Shown here one piece after another: positions 9,072 through 20,827 of a DNA stretch of 64,000 nt. The number at the start of each line of letters is the position of its first letter. The first letter of the stretch is position 1. The DNA comes from Castellaniella caeni NBRC 101664 (GTDB lineage Bacteria; Pseudomonadota; Gammaproteobacteria; Burkholderiales; Burkholderiaceae_B), in the NCBI RefSeq assembly GCF_001592225.1, contig NZ_BCWN01000001.1:1-64000 (forward strand). Reading direction: 5' to 3'. Both the position numbers and the translations under genes were made by a program. The notes beneath the pieces were generated by a model. It ran no database searches, was not told where the DNA came from, and saw nothing but the letters and a program-made list of their open reading frames with translations.

Positions 9072-9775
9072 CGCCATTGGCCCAGAGGCAGGTCGCCCAG
9101 CACCACCTGCCCCATGCGCACGCGCTTCAGGCCGACCACTTTCAGCCCGACCTGCTCGCACATGCGGCGGATCTGGCGCTTGCGCCCTTCGCGCAAGATG
9201 AAGTGCAGCTGATCTTCGTTCTGCCAGGCCACCTTGGCGGGGCGCAGCGCCTGGCCGTCGAGCATCAGGCCGTGATTGAGCAAGGCCAGGCCGTTGCTGG
9301 ACAGGCGTCCGGTGACGCGCACCAGGTATTCTTTTTCGATGCCGGAATCGTCGCCGATCAGCTGGCGGGCGATGCGCCCGTCCTGCGTCAGCACCAGCAG
9401 GCCCTGGGAATCGATGTCCAGGCGCCCCGCCGGGGCCAGCCCCCGGACGTGCGCGGGGTCGAAACTGCGGCGCGCTCGATCGGCATGAAACTGGTTTTCG
9501 GGGCGAATGAGCGATGCCGCCAGCTTGTAGCCATGATCGGCCTGGTGCGACACGTAGCCCACGGGCTTGTTGAGGATGACGGTGGCTTTATCCGTCTGCC
9601 GCCGGGCGGCCTGGCGTTCGAGTGAGATGCGGGCGTTGGGCAAGGCCTTGCTGCCCAGTTCGCGGACGATCTGTCCATCGACCCGCACCCAGCCGCGCTC
9701 GATGTAGGCGTCGGCCTCGCGGCGGGAGCACAGGCCGCGCTGGGCCATCAATTTGGAGATGCGTACGGGTTCCAT
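9044..9775 (-). CDS. rluF: Pseudouridine synthase, RluB/E/F (RsuA) family
   Basis: A 243-aa RsuA-family enzyme that converts uridine to pseudouridine in rRNA. An S4 RNA-binding domain lies at the N-terminus ([27 protein letters not shown]). Then come [11 protein letters not shown], the catalytic signature [19 protein letters not shown] with its aspartate, and the C-terminal [18 protein letters not shown]. Its length and the inserted central segment ([15 protein letters not shown]) resemble RluF more than RluB, but the target base is not certain. The chosen start is the ATG just before the S4 domain; an open reading continues 21 codons upstream. Confidence 0.85.
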   Translation of the reverse strand: MEPVRISKLMAQRGLCSRREADAYIERGWVRVDGQIVRELGSKALPNARISLERQAARRQTDKATVILNKPVGYVSHQADHGYKLAASLIRPENQFHADRARRSFDPAHVRGLAPAGRLDIDSQGLLVLTQDGRIARQLIGDDSGIEKEYLVRVTGRLSSNGLALLNHGLMLDGQALRPAKVAWQNEDQLHFILREGRKRQIRRMCEQVGLKVVGLKRVRMGQVVLGDLPLGQWRYLREGERF

Positions 9776-9819
9776 GATGCTGCGCATTGTAGCTTCAGGC
9801 GTGCTATCGTGTCGCCCCG

Positions 9820-10765
<946 letters not shown>

Positions 10766-10830
10766 TCAGCGCAGCCGAGACGCGCCGCGTTTCCCGGGCG
10801 CCGCACCGGATCGACGGCGCGCCCCTCCCT

Positions 10831-10836
10831 TATAAT
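10831..10836 (+). promoter_or_regulatory. -10 box of argH, placing start near the ATG
   Basis: TATAAT ends nine bases before the argH ATG at 10846, so transcription should start within a few bases of the start codon. A weak -35-like TCGACG lies at 10811-10816, with a short spacer. No Shine-Dalgarno sequence fits between the box and the ATG, so the mRNA may be leaderless or nearly so. Confidence 0.5.
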
Positions 10837-10845
10837 GCCCGCACT

Positions 10846-12276
10846 ATGCCCAATACCCCGTCTACCCACAGTCAATTCGACAACAAGTCCCAAGCCTGGT
10901 CGGCACGCTTCTCCGAGCCGGTATCCGAACTGGTCAAGCGCTACACCGCGTCGGTCAATTTTGACCAACGCATGGCCAGCTTCGACATCCAGGGCTCGCT
11001 GGCGCACGCCGACATGCTGGCCGCCGTCGGCGTCATCACCGCCGCCGACCTGGCCGACATCCAGCGCGGCATGGCGCAGATTCTGCAAGAGGTCGAAGCG
11101 GGCCAGTTCCACTGGTCGCTCGACCTCGAAGACGTACACCTGAACATCGAAAAGCGCCTGGTCGAACTCATCGGCGACGCCGGCAAGCGCCTGCACACCG
11201 GCCGCTCGCGCAACGACCAGGTGGCCACCGACATCCGCCTGTGGCTGCGCCACGAGATCGACCTCGCCATCGAACTGCTGCAGCAGCTGCGCGCGCGCCT
11301 GGCCTCGCTGGCGCTGGCGCACGCCGACACCATCCTGCCCGGTTTCACGCACCTGCAGGTGGCGCAGCCCGTCACCTTCGGCCACCACCTGCTCGCCTAC
11401 GCCGAGATGTTCGGCCGCGATGCCGAGCGCCTGGCCGACTGCCGTCGCCGCACCAACCGCCTGCCGCTGGGCGCCGCCGCACTGGCGGGCACCAGCTACC
11501 CCATCGACCGCGAGCGCGTGGCCCGCACGCTGGGTTTTGACGAAGTCTGCCGCAACTCGCTCGACGCCGTGTCCGATCGCGACTTCGCCATCGAATTCTG
11601 CGCCGCCGCCGCGCTCATCATGACGCACATCTCGCGCCTGTCCGAAGAACTGGTGCTGTGGATGAGCCCGCGCGTGGGCTTCATCGACCTGGCCGACCGC
11701 TTCTGCACCGGCAGCTCGATCATGCCGCAAAAGAAAAACCCCGACGTGCCCGAACTGGCGCGCGGCAAGACCGGCCGCGTGCATGGCCACCTGGTGGCCT
11801 TGCTCACCCTGATGAAAGGTCAGCCACTGGCCTACAACAAAGACAATCAAGAAGACAAAGAGGGCCTGTTCGACACCGCCGACACCATCCGCGACACCCT
11901 CACCATCTTCGCCGACATGATGGGCGGCGTGCGTGTCAAGCCCGATGCCATGCGCGCGGCGGCCATGCAGGGCTACGCCACGGCCACCGACCTCGCCGAT
12001 TACCTCGTCAAGCGCGGCGTGCCTTTCCGCGACGCCCACGAAACCGTGGCGCTGGCCGTGCGCGCATGCGAGACGCGCGGCTGCGACCTCGCCGATCTGT
12101 CACTCGACGAACTGCGCGCCTTTCATACGCTGATCGACGATGACGTGTTCCAGGTGCTCACGCTCGAAGGCTCGGTGGCGGCACGCAAGCACATCGGCGG
12201 CACGGCCCCCGAACGCGTACGCATCGAGGCGCAGCGCATTCTCGACCTCGTCGCTGCGGGAAACACGGCGGTTTAA
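10846..12276 (+). CDS. argH: Argininosuccinate lyase
   Basis: A 476-aa enzyme of the fumarase/aspartase superfamily that cleaves argininosuccinate to arginine and fumarate. Key segments are [29 protein letters not shown], the family-specific [38 protein letters not shown], and the catalytic serine loop [20 protein letters not shown]. Full length. It appears monocistronic and converges with rlmD, the stops being five bases apart. Confidence 0.96.
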   Translation: MPNTPSTHSQFDNKSQAWSARFSEPVSELVKRYTASVNFDQRMASFDIQGSLAHADMLAAVGVITAADLADIQRGMAQILQEVEAGQFHWSLDLEDVHLNIEKRLVELIGDAGKRLHTGRSRNDQVATDIRLWLRHEIDLAIELLQQLRARLASLALAHADTILPGFTHLQVAQPVTFGHHLLAYAEMFGRDAERLADCRRRTNRLPLGAAALAGTSYPIDRERVARTLGFDEVCRNSLDAVSDRDFAIEFCAAAALIMTHISRLSEELVLWMSPRVGFIDLADRFCTGSSIMPQKKNPDVPELARGKTGRVHGHLVALLTLMKGQPLAYNKDNQEDKEGLFDTADTIRDTLTIFADMMGGVRVKPDAMRAAAMQGYATATDLADYLVKRGVPFRDAHETVALAVRACETRGCDLADLSLDELRAFHTLIDDDVFQVLTLEGSVAARKHIGGTAPERVRIEAQRILDLVAAGNTAV

Positions 12277-12281
12277 ACCCC

Positions 12282-13607
12282 TTACTGAGGCTCGAATACC
12301 GCGATCGACTCGACGTGCGCGGTGTGCGGGAACATGTTGACCGCGCCTGCCGCGCGCAGCACCCAGCCGCCCACGTTGCACAGCACGCCGGCGTCGCGCG
12401 CCAGGGTAGCCGGGTTGCACGACACGTAAACCACCCGCCTGGGCCGTTCTTCGGGGGCCAGGGTCGCCAGCGCCTGGGCCACGGCCAGGGCGCCCTCGCG
12501 CGGCGGGTCGATCAGCATGCGGTCGAAATGCCCCAGGCCGCGCAGCCAATCGGCGTCCACCTCGAACAGATTGAGTTCGGTAAACGAGGTCTTGTCGGCC
12601 AGGCCCTGGCGCGCCGCGTCTTCGTGCGCGCGCGCCACCAGGGTGCGGCTGCCTTCGATGCCCACCACCGCCCGCGCCCGCGTGGCCAGCGGCAGGCTGA
12701 AGTTGCCCAGGCCGCAGAACAGATCGGCCACCCGGTCTTGCGGCTGCACGTCGAGCAGGGTCAGCGCACGCGCAATCAAAGCCTGGTTGATGTGCGGGTT
12801 GACCTGCGTGAAGTCGGCAGGCCGGTAGTGCATGCGCAAACCGTAGGCGGGCAAGGCATAGGCCAGCGCGTCTTCCTGCGCGGGATCGAGCGGGTGGGCG
12901 GTTTCCGGCCCCTTGGGCTGCAGCCACCAGACGACATTGTGTCGCGTACCGAAAGCGCGCAGGCGGTCGATGTCGGCATCCGTCAGTGGCTCGAGGTGGC
13001 GCAGCGAAAACACGGTGGCCTCGTCGCCTACCGCCACTTCAATCTGCGGGATGCGATCGGGCCGCGACAGGCCTTCGATCAACGTGCGCAGCGGCATGAG
13101 CAGGGCCGAGACGTGCGGCGGCAGCACCAGGCACTGATGGATGTCGGCCACGTAGCTGCTGGCGCGTTCGCGAAAGCCCACCAGCACCCCGCCCTTCTTG
13201 GGCACCAGGCGCACGGACAAGCGCGCCCGGTGCCGGTAGCCCCAGTTGGGGCCTTGCAGGGCGGGCAATATCTGCCTGGGGCGCACCTTGCCCAGGTGTT
13301 CGAGCGCGTCTTCCAGGGCGCGCTGCTTGATGGCCAGCTGCGCATTGGGTTCAAGGTGCTGCATGGCGCATCCGCCACAGACGCCAAAGTGCGGACAGGG
13401 TGGCGTCGTGCGCTGCGCCGACGCGCGGATCACGCGCTCGACGCGGGCCTTGTCGTATGAGGGCTTGCGGCGCGTGACGCGGGCCAGCACGCGCTCGCCC
13501 GGCAGGCCGCCATCGACGAAGATCACCTTGCCCTCGTGATGGGCAATGCCCTGCCCTTCGAGATCAAGCGATTCGATCTCGAGGGTATGCAAAATGGGTT
13601 CAGACAT
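12282..13607 (-). CDS. rlmD: 23S rRNA (uracil1939-C5)-methyltransferase
   Basis: A 441-aa RumA/TrmA-family enzyme. It has an N-terminal TRAM domain ([30 protein letters not shown]), an iron-sulfur cysteine cluster ([15 protein letters not shown] plus a later Cys), the SAM motif [16 protein letters not shown], and the catalytic-cysteine region [13 protein letters not shown]. The start [11 protein letters not shown] overlaps the stop of the upstream exonuclease gene by eight bases, making it the last gene of the surE-pcm-nlpD-exonuclease-rlmD string. Confidence 0.93.
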   Translation of the reverse strand: MSEPILHTLEIESLDLEGQGIAHHEGKVIFVDGGLPGERVLARVTRRKPSYDKARVERVIRASAQRTTPPCPHFGVCGGCAMQHLEPNAQLAIKQRALEDALEHLGKVRPRQILPALQGPNWGYRHRARLSVRLVPKKGGVLVGFRERASSYVADIHQCLVLPPHVSALLMPLRTLIEGLSRPDRIPQIEVAVGDEATVFSLRHLEPLTDADIDRLRAFGTRHNVVWWLQPKGPETAHPLDPAQEDALAYALPAYGLRMHYRPADFTQVNPHINQALIARALTLLDVQPQDRVADLFCGLGNFSLPLATRARAVVGIEGSRTLVARAHEDAARQGLADKTSFTELNLFEVDADWLRGLGHFDRMLIDPPREGALAVAQALATLAPEERPRRVVYVSCNPATLARDAGVLCNVGGWVLRAAGAVNMFPHTAHVESIAVFEPQ

Positions 13608-14379
13608 AGTTCCAGGCGGAGAGAAATTCTTGCCAATGCGGCGCATCGATGGCGCTGAGCGTGTCGTGCACGAGCTTCAGTTCGGCGGCGTACGAGGTGG
13701 CGTCAAGTTCGCCCTTGATGAGCCGGTAGCGGCAATACACCAGCCAGGTGTTGACCACGTCGGTCTCGCAGTAGTTGCGCACGTGCTCGCGCTCGCCCGC
13801 GTGCCAGGCCCGCCAGACCTGGCCGCCGTCCATGTCGAGCTTGCCCGGGAAACCACACAGCTTGGCCAGCTGGTCGAGCGGCGCGTTGGCACGCGCGTTG
13901 AACTTGGCCAGCACGTCCATGAGATCGATGTGGCGCGTATGGTAGCGATTGAGGTAATTGTTGTAGCGAAACTCGCGATCGTCCTCGCCGGTATCCCAGT
14001 AGCGCGGTGCCGCCACCCCGTGAATGAGGCTGCGGTAGTGCAGCACGGGCAGATCGAAGCCCGAGCCGTTCCAGCTGACCAGCGTGGGCGTGTAGTAGCC
14101 AATGGTCTTGAAAAAGCCCGAGAGCAAGGTGGCCTCGGGATCGTCGGCCTGGCCGATGGTCTTGACGCGAAAGCCCTGGTCGTCGCGAAACGCGCAGCCG
14201 ACGACGGCCACCTGCTGCAAGTGCAGCGGCAGGAAATCGTTGCCATGCGACTCGCGCCGGGCGACCAGGGCCGCCTCGATGAGTTCGGCGTCCGGCAGGT
14301 CGGCCCACTGCGGGTTGAGCCGCCGCAGACCCGTGGCATCCGGGATGGTTTCGAGGTCGAAGACCAGCGTGGGGATCAT
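13600..14379 (-). CDS. PolB-like 3'-5' exonuclease (DEDD family)
   Basis: A 259-aa predicted 3'-5' exonuclease. The first acidic pair is in [18 protein letters not shown] near residue 5, the second in [18 protein letters not shown], and a later acidic residue in [18 protein letters not shown]. This matches the PolB-like exonuclease-only family found in many proteobacteria, whose substrate is not established. It overlaps the nlpD stop (ATGA, 14376-14379) and the rlmD start. Confidence 0.88.
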   Translation of the reverse strand: MIPTLVFDLETIPDATGLRRLNPQWADLPDAELIEAALVARRESHGNDFLPLHLQQVAVVGCAFRDDQGFRVKTIGQADDPEATLLSGFFKTIGYYTPTLVSWNGSGFDLPVLHYRSLIHGVAAPRYWDTGEDDREFRYNNYLNRYHTRHIDLMDVLAKFNARANAPLDQLAKLCGFPGKLDMDGGQVWRAWHAGEREHVRNYCETDVVNTWLVYCRYRLIKGELDATSYAAELKLVHDTLSAIDAPHWQEFLSAWNYV

Positions 14380-15218
14380 CGCGCGGGCAGGTACGAAAGC
14401 GGGTTGACCGGCGTGCCGCGGCGGCGGATTTCAAAGTGCAGGCGCGGCGAGGTGGTGTCGGTTTGCCCGATGGTGGCGATCTTGGCGCCCTTTTTGACGC
14501 TTTCGCCCGTCTTGACCAGCAGCGTCTGGTTGTGTGCGTAGGCCGTGATGAAGCCGTCGCTGTGTCCTAGCAAGATGAGGTTGCCCAGGCCGCGCACGCC
14601 GTTGCCCGCGTACATGACCTTGCCTGCCGCTGCGGCGTTGACCGGCGCACCGATCGCGCCCTCGATGTCGATGCCCTTGGTATTGGCGTTGAAGCCCTGG
14701 ATGATCTTGCCCGCGGCGGGCCAGCCCCAGGAAACCAGGTTGGCGTCACTGGCCTTGGCCGCCGTCGTATCGACCACCGGCGCCGCCCCGGTGGGTTCGG
14801 CGCTGCCCGTGGCGGCGCCGGTGCTGCCGCCCGACTTCACCGGCACGGGCGTGGCCACCGTGGACGAACCCGCGCTGGCGGGCGTGTTGGCATCCAGGCG
14901 CAAGACCTGGCCGATGGACAACTGGGTGGGGTCGGTGATGTTGTTGAGCTGGGAGAGGCGCGCGACATCCATGCCGTGCGCCTGGGCGATCTTGTAGAGC
15001 GTGTCGCCGGGGCGTACGACATAGGTGCCCCGGGCGGCGGCCACGCCCGACGACCCTGCCGCCGAGCCGTTGGAATAGTCGCTGACAGGCGCGCGCTGAG
15101 AGCGCGATGCGCAGCCCGACAGGACGGCTGCCGACAGCATGATCGACCCGAGCAAAATGCGCCCGGTGCGTGGCGATTGGGTGAACGGAGCATCTGTCAC
15201 CAGCGTCCCATCGAGCAT
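14376..15218 (-). CDS. nlpD: LysM/M23 lipoprotein NlpD (murein hydrolase activator)
   Basis: A 280-aa outer-membrane lipoprotein that activates amidases during cell separation. A lipobox LSGC lies at about residues 33-36 after the hydrophobic stretch ILLGSIMLSAAV. A LysM domain follows (GTYVVRPGDTLYKIAQAHGMDVARL), then an Ala/Thr/Ser/Pro-rich linker and a C-terminal M23 (LytM) domain. The M23 zinc motif is degenerate: Asn replaces the first His (NTKGIDIEG) although LHFE remains, as in non-catalytic NlpD activators. In many proteobacteria rpoS follows nlpD; here an exonuclease gene does. Confidence 0.9.
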   Translation of the reverse strand: MLDGTLVTDAPFTQSPRTGRILLGSIMLSAAVLSGCASRSQRAPVSDYSNGSAAGSSGVAAARGTYVVRPGDTLYKIAQAHGMDVARLSQLNNITDPTQLSIGQVLRLDANTPASAGSSTVATPVPVKSGGSTGAATGSAEPTGAAPVVDTTAAKASDANLVSWGWPAAGKIIQGFNANTKGIDIEGAIGAPVNAAAAGKVMYAGNGVRGLGNLILLGHSDGFITAYAHNQTLLVKTGESVKKGAKIATIGQTDTTSPRLHFEIRRRGTPVNPLSYLPAR

Positions 15219-15245
15219 GTGGTTCTCCTACTGAATACTGAGTAC

Positions 15246-16073
15246 TTAGGTCTGCGTTCCGGGACGCAGCGGTACGAATCGGACATCTTCGAGCTCGACC
15301 CGGTGCCAGGACGACGGGCCCGTGCGCTCGAACAAAATCAATCTTTGGTGCGTGGCGCCCTCGGGGGCGATGAGACGCGCCCCGACCGCCAGTTGATGCA
15401 GCAAGACTTCTGGGATTTTAACGCCCGCAGCGGCCACGACAATGCCATCGAACGGCGCCCGGTGTTCAAGCCCCTGCATGCCGTCGCCAAACGACAGGCG
15501 GATGTGGCCCCGGGCACGGATCTGCGCCAGATTGAGCCGGGCCTGATCGTAGAGGCCGCGGATGCGTTCGACGGTGTAGACCTCGGGCACGAACTGGGCC
15601 AGAACGGCGGCCTGGTAGCCGCAGCCGGCGCCGATTTCCAGCACCCGCTCGGGCGAACGCCCTTCGCACATCACGGCCAGCATGTAGGCCACGACCCAGG
15701 GCTGGGAGATGGTCTGGCCGTAACCGATGGGCAGCGCCGCGTCTTCGTAGGCCCGGCTGGCCAGGCCCTGATCGACGAAATCGTGCCGTGCGACCGCCTG
15801 GATGGCGGCCAGTACGCGGTCGTCGCGGATGCCCTGATCGCGCAGGCGGCGCACCATCTGCGTGCGCAGGCGGTCGGAATTCAGGCCCAGATTGCCGGCG
15901 GCCTGCGCCATCTGCCGCTGCGCCGCCAACGTGGGCGCCAGCGCCTGCGGGCCCAGAATACGGGCGTTGCTGTTGGCCACCGAATAACCCGGCCCCAGCG
16001 TGGAGCTGCGCACCGGGCTGCGCGAGACGCGCGGCGCAAGGGGCCTGTCCAAGGGGCGCCGGGGCTTGTTCAT
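15246..16073 (-). CDS. pcm: Protein-L-isoaspartate O-methyltransferase
   Basis: A 275-aa SAM-dependent enzyme that starts repair of isoaspartyl residues in aged proteins. The family motifs are [36 protein letters not shown], motif [18 protein letters not shown], and [18 protein letters not shown]. It is about 60 residues longer at the N-terminus than the usual 210-residue protein; that part is Arg/Pro/Ala-rich and probably disordered. The ATG at 16073 overlaps the surE stop by four bases, so the two are coupled. Confidence 0.92.
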   Translation of the reverse strand: MNKPRRPLDRPLAPRVSRSPVRSSTLGPGYSVANSNARILGPQALAPTLAAQRQMAQAAGNLGLNSDRLRTQMVRRLRDQGIRDDRVLAAIQAVARHDFVDQGLASRAYEDAALPIGYGQTISQPWVVAYMLAVMCEGRSPERVLEIGAGCGYQAAVLAQFVPEVYTVERIRGLYDQARLNLAQIRARGHIRLSFGDGMQGLEHRAPFDGIVVAAAGVKIPEVLLHQLAVGARLIAPEGATHQRLILFERTGPSSWHRVELEDVRFVPLRPGTQT

Positions 16074-16816
16074 CGGACGTCCATCCAGTGCGCGACGGCC
16101 TGCGCCTGATCGTGCGCGGTGAGATCGAGGCGCAGCGGCGTCATGGAAACCGCCTGCGCCTCGATGGCGCCGAAATCGGTGTCCGGGCCGCTGTCGAGCG
16201 CGCGCCCGACCGGCCCGATCCAGTACACCGTCTCGCCGTAGGGGGTGGTGCTGCGGATGACTGGCTCGGACGGGTGGCGGCGCCCCAGGCGGGTGACGCG
16301 AAACCCCGTGAGGGCCGGGTAAGGCACGGCGGGGATGTTGATGTTCAGCAGCATCGGGCGCGGCCAGGGCTGGTGCTTGTAGCGCTCGACCATTTCCCGG
16401 GCGACGCGCGCCGCGGTGTCCAGGTGCTGCCATTCGCGCTGCACCAGCGAGAAGGCGAGCGAGGGCACGCCGAACAGCAACCCTTCCGAGGCCGCCGCGA
16501 CCGTGCCCGAATACAGCGTGTCTTCACCCAGGTTGGCTCCGTTGTTGATCCCCGACACGAGCAGGTCGGGATGGAAGTCGAGCAAGCCCGTGAGGGCCAC
16601 GTGCACGCAGTCCGATGGCGTGCCATTGACGAAATAGTAGCCATTGGCCGCCTGGCGCACGGACAGCGGGCGGCGCAGGGTGAGCGAGTTGGAGGCGCCG
16701 CTGCAGTTGGTCTCGGGCGCCACGACAGTGACCTCGCCCAGCAGGCGCAAGGCCGCGACCAGCGCCTCGATGCCCGGTGCGTTATAGCCGTCGTCGTTGG
16801 TGACCAAAATGCGCAT
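16070..16816 (-). CDS. surE: 5'/3'-nucleotidase SurE
   Basis: A 248-aa metal-dependent nucleotidase acting on nucleoside monophosphates. The start [16 protein letters not shown] contains the metal-binding Asp pair; [14 protein letters not shown] and [24 protein letters not shown] follow as in the family. First gene of the surE-pcm-nlpD-exonuclease-rlmD operon. An open reading extends 42 codons upstream but the canonical start is at 16816. Divergent from plsY, which begins 134 bp away. Confidence 0.95.
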   Translation of the reverse strand: MRILVTNDDGYNAPGIEALVAALRLLGEVTVVAPETNCSGASNSLTLRRPLSVRQAANGYYFVNGTPSDCVHVALTGLLDFHPDLLVSGINNGANLGEDTLYSGTVAAASEGLLFGVPSLAFSLVQREWQHLDTAARVAREMVERYKHQPWPRPMLLNINIPAVPYPALTGFRVTRLGRRHPSEPVIRSTTPYGETVYWIGPVGRALDSGPDTDFGAIEAQAVSMTPLRLDLTAHDQAQAVAHWMDVR

Positions 16817-16900
16817 GCCTTCATCTACCTGCTTGATACTGGATGGTGCGAATTGTACTCGGGGATATCCCCCAACATGATGACGGCGCGGCACGAGGGC

Positions 16901-16906
16901 TATAGA
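16901..16906 (+). promoter_or_regulatory. Possible -10 box for plsY
   Basis: TATAGA (within TATAGAAT) is 44 bp before the plsY ATG in the divergent surE/plsY gap. No convincing -35 hexamer is seen, so this is a weak call. Confidence 0.3.
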
Positions 16907-16949
16907 ATGGCCGCCATCTCTTTCGTGTCTCTGAAAAACCACCTACTTT

Positions 16950-17600
16950 ATGTCTGAATCGTTTCTCCTGGCGGGCACCGGCCTGAGCCTGCTGGTCGGC
17001 TACCTGATGGGCTCGGTCTCGTTTGCGGTGGTCGTCAGCCACCTGATGGGGCTGCGCGATCCACGCAGCTTCGGCTCCGGCAATCCGGGGGCCACCAACG
17101 TGCTGCGCGGCGGCAACAAGCTGGCCGCGCTGCTCACCCTGGTCGGCGACGCCGCCAAGGGCTGGCTGGCCGTCTGGCTGGCCACCTGGGGCGTTGCCCA
17201 GGCCTGGCTGCCCGAGGCGGCCATCCCGCTGGCCGGGCTGGGCGCTTTCCTGGGGCATCTGTATCCGGTGTTCTTGCGGTTTCACGGCGGCAAGGGCGTG
17301 GCCACCGCCCTGGGGGTGCTGCTGGGCCTGCAGCCCTGGCTGGCGCTCGCCACGGCACTGACCTGGATCATCATCGCCTTCGTCACGCGCTACTCATCGC
17401 TGGCGGCCATCATCGCCGCCGTCTTCGCCCCCTTTTACTATGTGCTGGGCGACAAGGTGGCCTGGCACATCGACGCGCTGACGGCCTCGGTCATCGTGGC
17501 CATCAGCGTGCTGCTGCTTGCCCGCCACCACGAAAACATCGCCCGCCTGATCGCGGGCAAGGAAAGCCGCATCGGCGGCAAGAAAAAATCGGGCTCATGA
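16950..17600 (+). CDS. plsY: Acyl-phosphate:glycerol-3-phosphate acyltransferase
   Basis: A 216-aa polytopic inner-membrane protein that transfers an acyl group from acyl-phosphate to glycerol-3-phosphate, the first step of phospholipid synthesis. Its motifs are [15 protein letters not shown], the glycine-rich [19 protein letters not shown], and [16 protein letters not shown]. About five hydrophobic segments are present. The basic tail ([10 protein letters not shown]) follows the last helix. It converges with tsaD; between the stops lies a GC-rich palindrome (GGCGCCCGCGGGCGCC, about 17605-17620) without a T-run. Confidence 0.93.
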   Translation: MSESFLLAGTGLSLLVGYLMGSVSFAVVVSHLMGLRDPRSFGSGNPGATNVLRGGNKLAALLTLVGDAAKGWLAVWLATWGVAQAWLPEAAIPLAGLGAFLGHLYPVFLRFHGGKGVATALGVLLGLQPWLALATALTWIIIAFVTRYSSLAAIIAAVFAPFYYVLGDKVAWHIDALTASVIVAISVLLLARHHENIARLIAGKESRIGGKKKSGS

Positions 17601-17670
17601 GGCACGGCGCCCGCGGGCGCCGACAGGCACTTCAGCCCTGGGCCGCTCGCCAGCGGGAAGCCGCCAGAAA

Positions 17671-18720
17671 TCAGGAAGCCGAAACGCACACGTCCTGTAA
17701 ATCCCAGCGTGGACGCACGGCAAAAGCGGCATCGCGGTAATCGTCCAGGCGGATCAGCCCGGCGCGCACCCGCTGCACGGCGGCCCAGGCAATCATGGCG
17801 CCGTTGTCGGTGCACAAGTGCAGGGGCGGAAAATACACCTGCCCGCCCAGCTTGGCCAGCGCCTGCGTCAGCTGCTCGCGCAGACGGCCGTTGGCCCCCA
17901 CCCCGCCCGCCACGACCAGGCGCTTCAGGCCCGTCTGGCGCAGCGCCTGCAGGGATTTTGCGGCCAGCACGTCCACGATGGCGGCTTCGGTGCCCGCGGC
18001 GAGGTCGGCGCGCGCGGCGAGATCGGTTTCCCGCCCTTCGGCCTGCAGCGCCCGCATGCGCGTGAGCACCGCGGTCTTCAGGCCGCTGAAGCTGAAATCC
18101 AGATCGTGGCTGTGCAGCATGGGGCGCGGCAGCGCACAGGCCTTGGGGTCGCCCTGCTGCGCCAGGCGCGAGAGTTCGGGCCCGCCGGGATAGCCCAGGC
18201 CCAGCAGCTTGGCGCTCTTGTCGAAGGCCTCGCCCGCCGCGTCGTCGAGCGTCTCGCCCAGCAGGGCGTAGCGCCCCACGCCATCGACGCGCATAAGTTG
18301 CGTGTGCCCGCCTGAGACGAGCAGGGCCACGAAGGGAAAGGCGGGCACGTCGTCCGCCAGCAGGGGTGACAGCAGATGACCTTCGAGGTGGTGGATGGGG
18401 ATGGCGGGCAGGCCGCGCCCCCAGGCGAAGGCGCGGGCGAAACCGGCGCCCACCAGCAAGGCCCCCGCCAGCCCCGGGCCCGCCGTGTAGGCGACCGCGT
18501 CGAGATCGGCGGGCGCGACCCCGGCTTCGTCCAACACCTGGCGCGTCAGCGGCACGATGCGGCGGATGTGATCGCGCGAGGCGAGTTCGGGCACGACGCC
18601 GCCGTATTCGCGGTGCATGGCAATCTGACTGTACAGGGCGTGCGCCAGCAGGCCGCGTTCGGTGCAGGCCACGGCCACTCCGGTCTCGTCACACGAGCTT
18701 TCAAATCCGATGATGAGCAT
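17671..18720 (-). CDS. tsaD: tRNA N6-threonylcarbamoyladenosine transferase TsaD
   Basis: A 349-aa ASKHA-fold protein that attaches threonylcarbamoyl to A37 of ANN-decoding tRNAs, together with TsaB and TsaE. The start [17 protein letters not shown], the metal-binding histidines in [30 protein letters not shown], the phosphate loop LVSGGHTQL, and [16 protein letters not shown] are all intact. A longer reading starts 21 codons upstream, but 18720 gives the family start. Single gene. Confidence 0.95.
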   Translation of the reverse strand: MLIIGFESSCDETGVAVACTERGLLAHALYSQIAMHREYGGVVPELASRDHIRRIVPLTRQVLDEAGVAPADLDAVAYTAGPGLAGALLVGAGFARAFAWGRGLPAIPIHHLEGHLLSPLLADDVPAFPFVALLVSGGHTQLMRVDGVGRYALLGETLDDAAGEAFDKSAKLLGLGYPGGPELSRLAQQGDPKACALPRPMLHSHDLDFSFSGLKTAVLTRMRALQAEGRETDLAARADLAAGTEAAIVDVLAAKSLQALRQTGLKRLVVAGGVGANGRLREQLTQALAKLGGQVYFPPLHLCTDNGAMIAWAAVQRVRAGLIRLDDYRDAAFAVRPRWDLQDVCVSAS

Positions 18721-18831
18721 AGGGCGCCAGTTTACAGCGGTTCCCAAAAGGGTTTTACGCGCCTTAGAATACCTGGGTTGCAAAACACGCAGTCAATAAC
18801 AGTAACAGCATCCATCCTTGGGGATACAACC

Positions 18832-20124
18832 ATGCTCGAACAGCTTTTCAAGCTCAGAGAACACGAGACCAATGCCCGCACCGAACTACTGGCGGGCATC
18901 ACGACGTTTCTCACGATGTCCTACATCGTCTTCGTCAACCCCGACATCCTGTCGAGCACGGGCATGGATCACGGCTCGGTCTTCGTGGCCACTTGCCTGG
19001 CCGCCGCGCTGGGCTCGCTCATCATGGCCTTCGTGGCCAACTGGCCCATCGGCATGGCGCCGGGCATGGGGCTGAACGCCTTCTTCGCCTTCACGGTCGT
19101 GGCGCAGATGGGCTACACCTGGCAGCAAGCGCTGGGGGCTGTGTTCATCTCGGGCGTGGTGTTCGTCATCCTCACGGTCACGGGTGCGCGTGAATGGCTG
19201 GTGGCGGGCATCCCGCCCTCGCTGCGCGCCGCCATCGCGGCGGGTATCGGCCTGTTCCTGGGCATCATCGCCCTGAAGACGGCGGGCATCGTCGTCCCCA
19301 ACAAGGCCACCATGGTGGGCCTGGGCGACCTCACCCATGCCACCACGCTGTTTGCCATCCTGGGCTTTTTCATCATCGCGGCGCTGGGGGCCTTGCGCAT
19401 CAAGGGGGCCATCCTCATCGGCATCCTGGCCATCACGCTGCTGGCGGTGGTCACGGGCTACACCGAATACCGCGGCATCGTCTCCATGCCGCCCAGCCTC
19501 GATCCCACTTTCTTCAAGCTGGACATCGCCGGGGTGCTGAGCACAGGTTTTTTCCACATCATCCTGGTCTTCGTGCTGGTTGAAGTGTTCGACGCCACCG
19601 GCACCATGATCGGCATCGCCACCCGCGCCGGGCTGGTCAGCCCCAACAACCCGGGCCGCCTGGGCCGCGCACTGCTGTCCGACAGCTGCGCCATCGTGGC
19701 GGGCTCGATGCTGGGCACCAGCAGCACCACGGCCTACGTCGAAAGCGCCTCGGGGGTGCAGGCCGGGGGCCGCACCGGTCTCACCGCGCTGGTGATCGCC
19801 GTGCTCTTTCTGCTGGCGCTCTTTCTGTCGCCGCTGGCCGGCATCGTGCCCGCCTACGCCACGGCCCCCGCCCTGCTGTACGTGGCCTGCCTGATGCTGC
19901 GCGAGCTGGTATCGGTCGACTGGGAAGACATCACCGAATCGGTGCCCGCCGCCATCGCCGCCGTGGCCATGCCGCTCACCTACTCCATCGCCAACGGCCT
20001 CGCCTTTGGCTTCATCAGCTACACCGTCATCAAGGTACTGTCGGGGCGTGCCCGCGAAATTCACCCGGCCACGCTGCTGGTCGCCGTGCTGTTCGTCATC
20101 AAATACACGCTGTTCCCCGAATAA
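18832..20124 (+). CDS. NCS2-type purine (adenine/hypoxanthine/guanine) permease
   Basis: A 430-aa transporter of the AzgA/PbuG (COG2252) branch of nucleobase:cation symporter-2. The start LEQLFKLREHETNARTELLAG, the membrane motif GITTFLTMSYIVFVNPDIL, GMGLNAFFAF and the SSTTAYVESASGVQAGGRTGLTA signature (split here as SSTTAYVESA and GVQAGGRTGL) mark this family. It has about 12-13 hydrophobic helices. The exact purine is not decided by sequence. A weak TAGAAT about 70 bp upstream may be its -10 box. It appears monocistronic. Confidence 0.88.
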   Translation: MLEQLFKLREHETNARTELLAGITTFLTMSYIVFVNPDILSSTGMDHGSVFVATCLAAALGSLIMAFVANWPIGMAPGMGLNAFFAFTVVAQMGYTWQQALGAVFISGVVFVILTVTGAREWLVAGIPPSLRAAIAAGIGLFLGIIALKTAGIVVPNKATMVGLGDLTHATTLFAILGFFIIAALGALRIKGAILIGILAITLLAVVTGYTEYRGIVSMPPSLDPTFFKLDIAGVLSTGFFHIILVFVLVEVFDATGTMIGIATRAGLVSPNNPGRLGRALLSDSCAIVAGSMLGTSSTTAYVESASGVQAGGRTGLTALVIAVLFLLALFLSPLAGIVPAYATAPALLYVACLMLRELVSVDWEDITESVPAAIAAVAMPLTYSIANGLAFGFISYTVIKVLSGRAREIHPATLLVAVLFVIKYTLFPE

Positions 20125-20295
20125 GCGGCGACGTTCGCCACGTCAACCGGCGGGCGCCCGACAGTGCCCGCCGCACCTCGCCGCCCCGCTGAAAAGATTG
20201 GAGACAAGCGGCACTTGCAAGCACGGTACACTGCCCCCATCTGCACTTCATCACGGCAGGCATCTCCTGCCCGTCGTCAACCGACCGGAGTCCAC

Positions 20296-20676
20296 ATGAG
20301 CATCATCGAACTCACCCAGGAAACCTTCCAGGAAGCCACCAAAGCCGAACAACCCCTCATCATCGACCTCTGGGCGCCGTGGTGCGGCCCCTGCCGCCAG
20401 TTTGCCCCCACCTTCGAAGCCGCCGCCGAAAAACACGCCGACGTCACCTTCGCCAAGATCAACACCGAAGAACAGCAAGAGCTCGCAGGCGCGCTGGGCA
20501 TCCGCTCCATCCCCACACTCATGGTGTTCCGCGAAAACGTGCTGCTGTTTCAGCAGGCTGGCGCCCTGGCCGCTTCGCAGCTCGAAGAGCTGATCACGCA
20601 GGTCAAGGCGGTGGACATGGCGCAGGTGCACGCCCAGATCGCCGAACAGGAAAAGGCGTCGTCCACGACGCACTAG
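20296..20676 (+). CDS. Thioredoxin-like protein
   Basis: A 126-aa cytosolic thioredoxin-fold protein. The redox motif is intact (LWAPWCGPCRQFAP, residues 27-40), as are the cis-proline (SIPTLMVF) and the following beta strands. It is about 18 residues longer than TrxA, with an extra charged C-terminal helix (VHAQIAEQEKASS). It probably acts as a general or specialised disulfide reductase. A terminator hairpin follows at 20723. Confidence 0.88.
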   Translation: MSIIELTQETFQEATKAEQPLIIDLWAPWCGPCRQFAPTFEAAAEKHADVTFAKINTEEQQELAGALGIRSIPTLMVFRENVLLFQQAGALAASQLEELITQVKAVDMAQVHAQIAEQEKASSTTH

Positions 20677-20722
20677 ACCAAGCCGTTGCCCTGGCAGCCC
20701 CACAGAGGGCTGCGCGCGCATC

Positions 20723-20758
20723 AAGGCCCGGATACGCGCCAGCGCCCGGGCCTTTATT
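20723..20758 (+). terminator. Intrinsic terminator after the thioredoxin gene
   Basis: AAGGCCCGG (20723-20731) pairs with CCGGGCCTT (20746-20754) across a 14-base loop and is followed by TATT. It lies 46 bp after the stop of the thioredoxin-like gene and between two convergent genes. Confidence 0.65.
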
Positions 20759-20827
20759 CATGGTCGATGTATTCCGGCTGGCGCCAAGGCACACCAACAG
20801 GGGCACCGATGGCACCACCGGCGGGGG

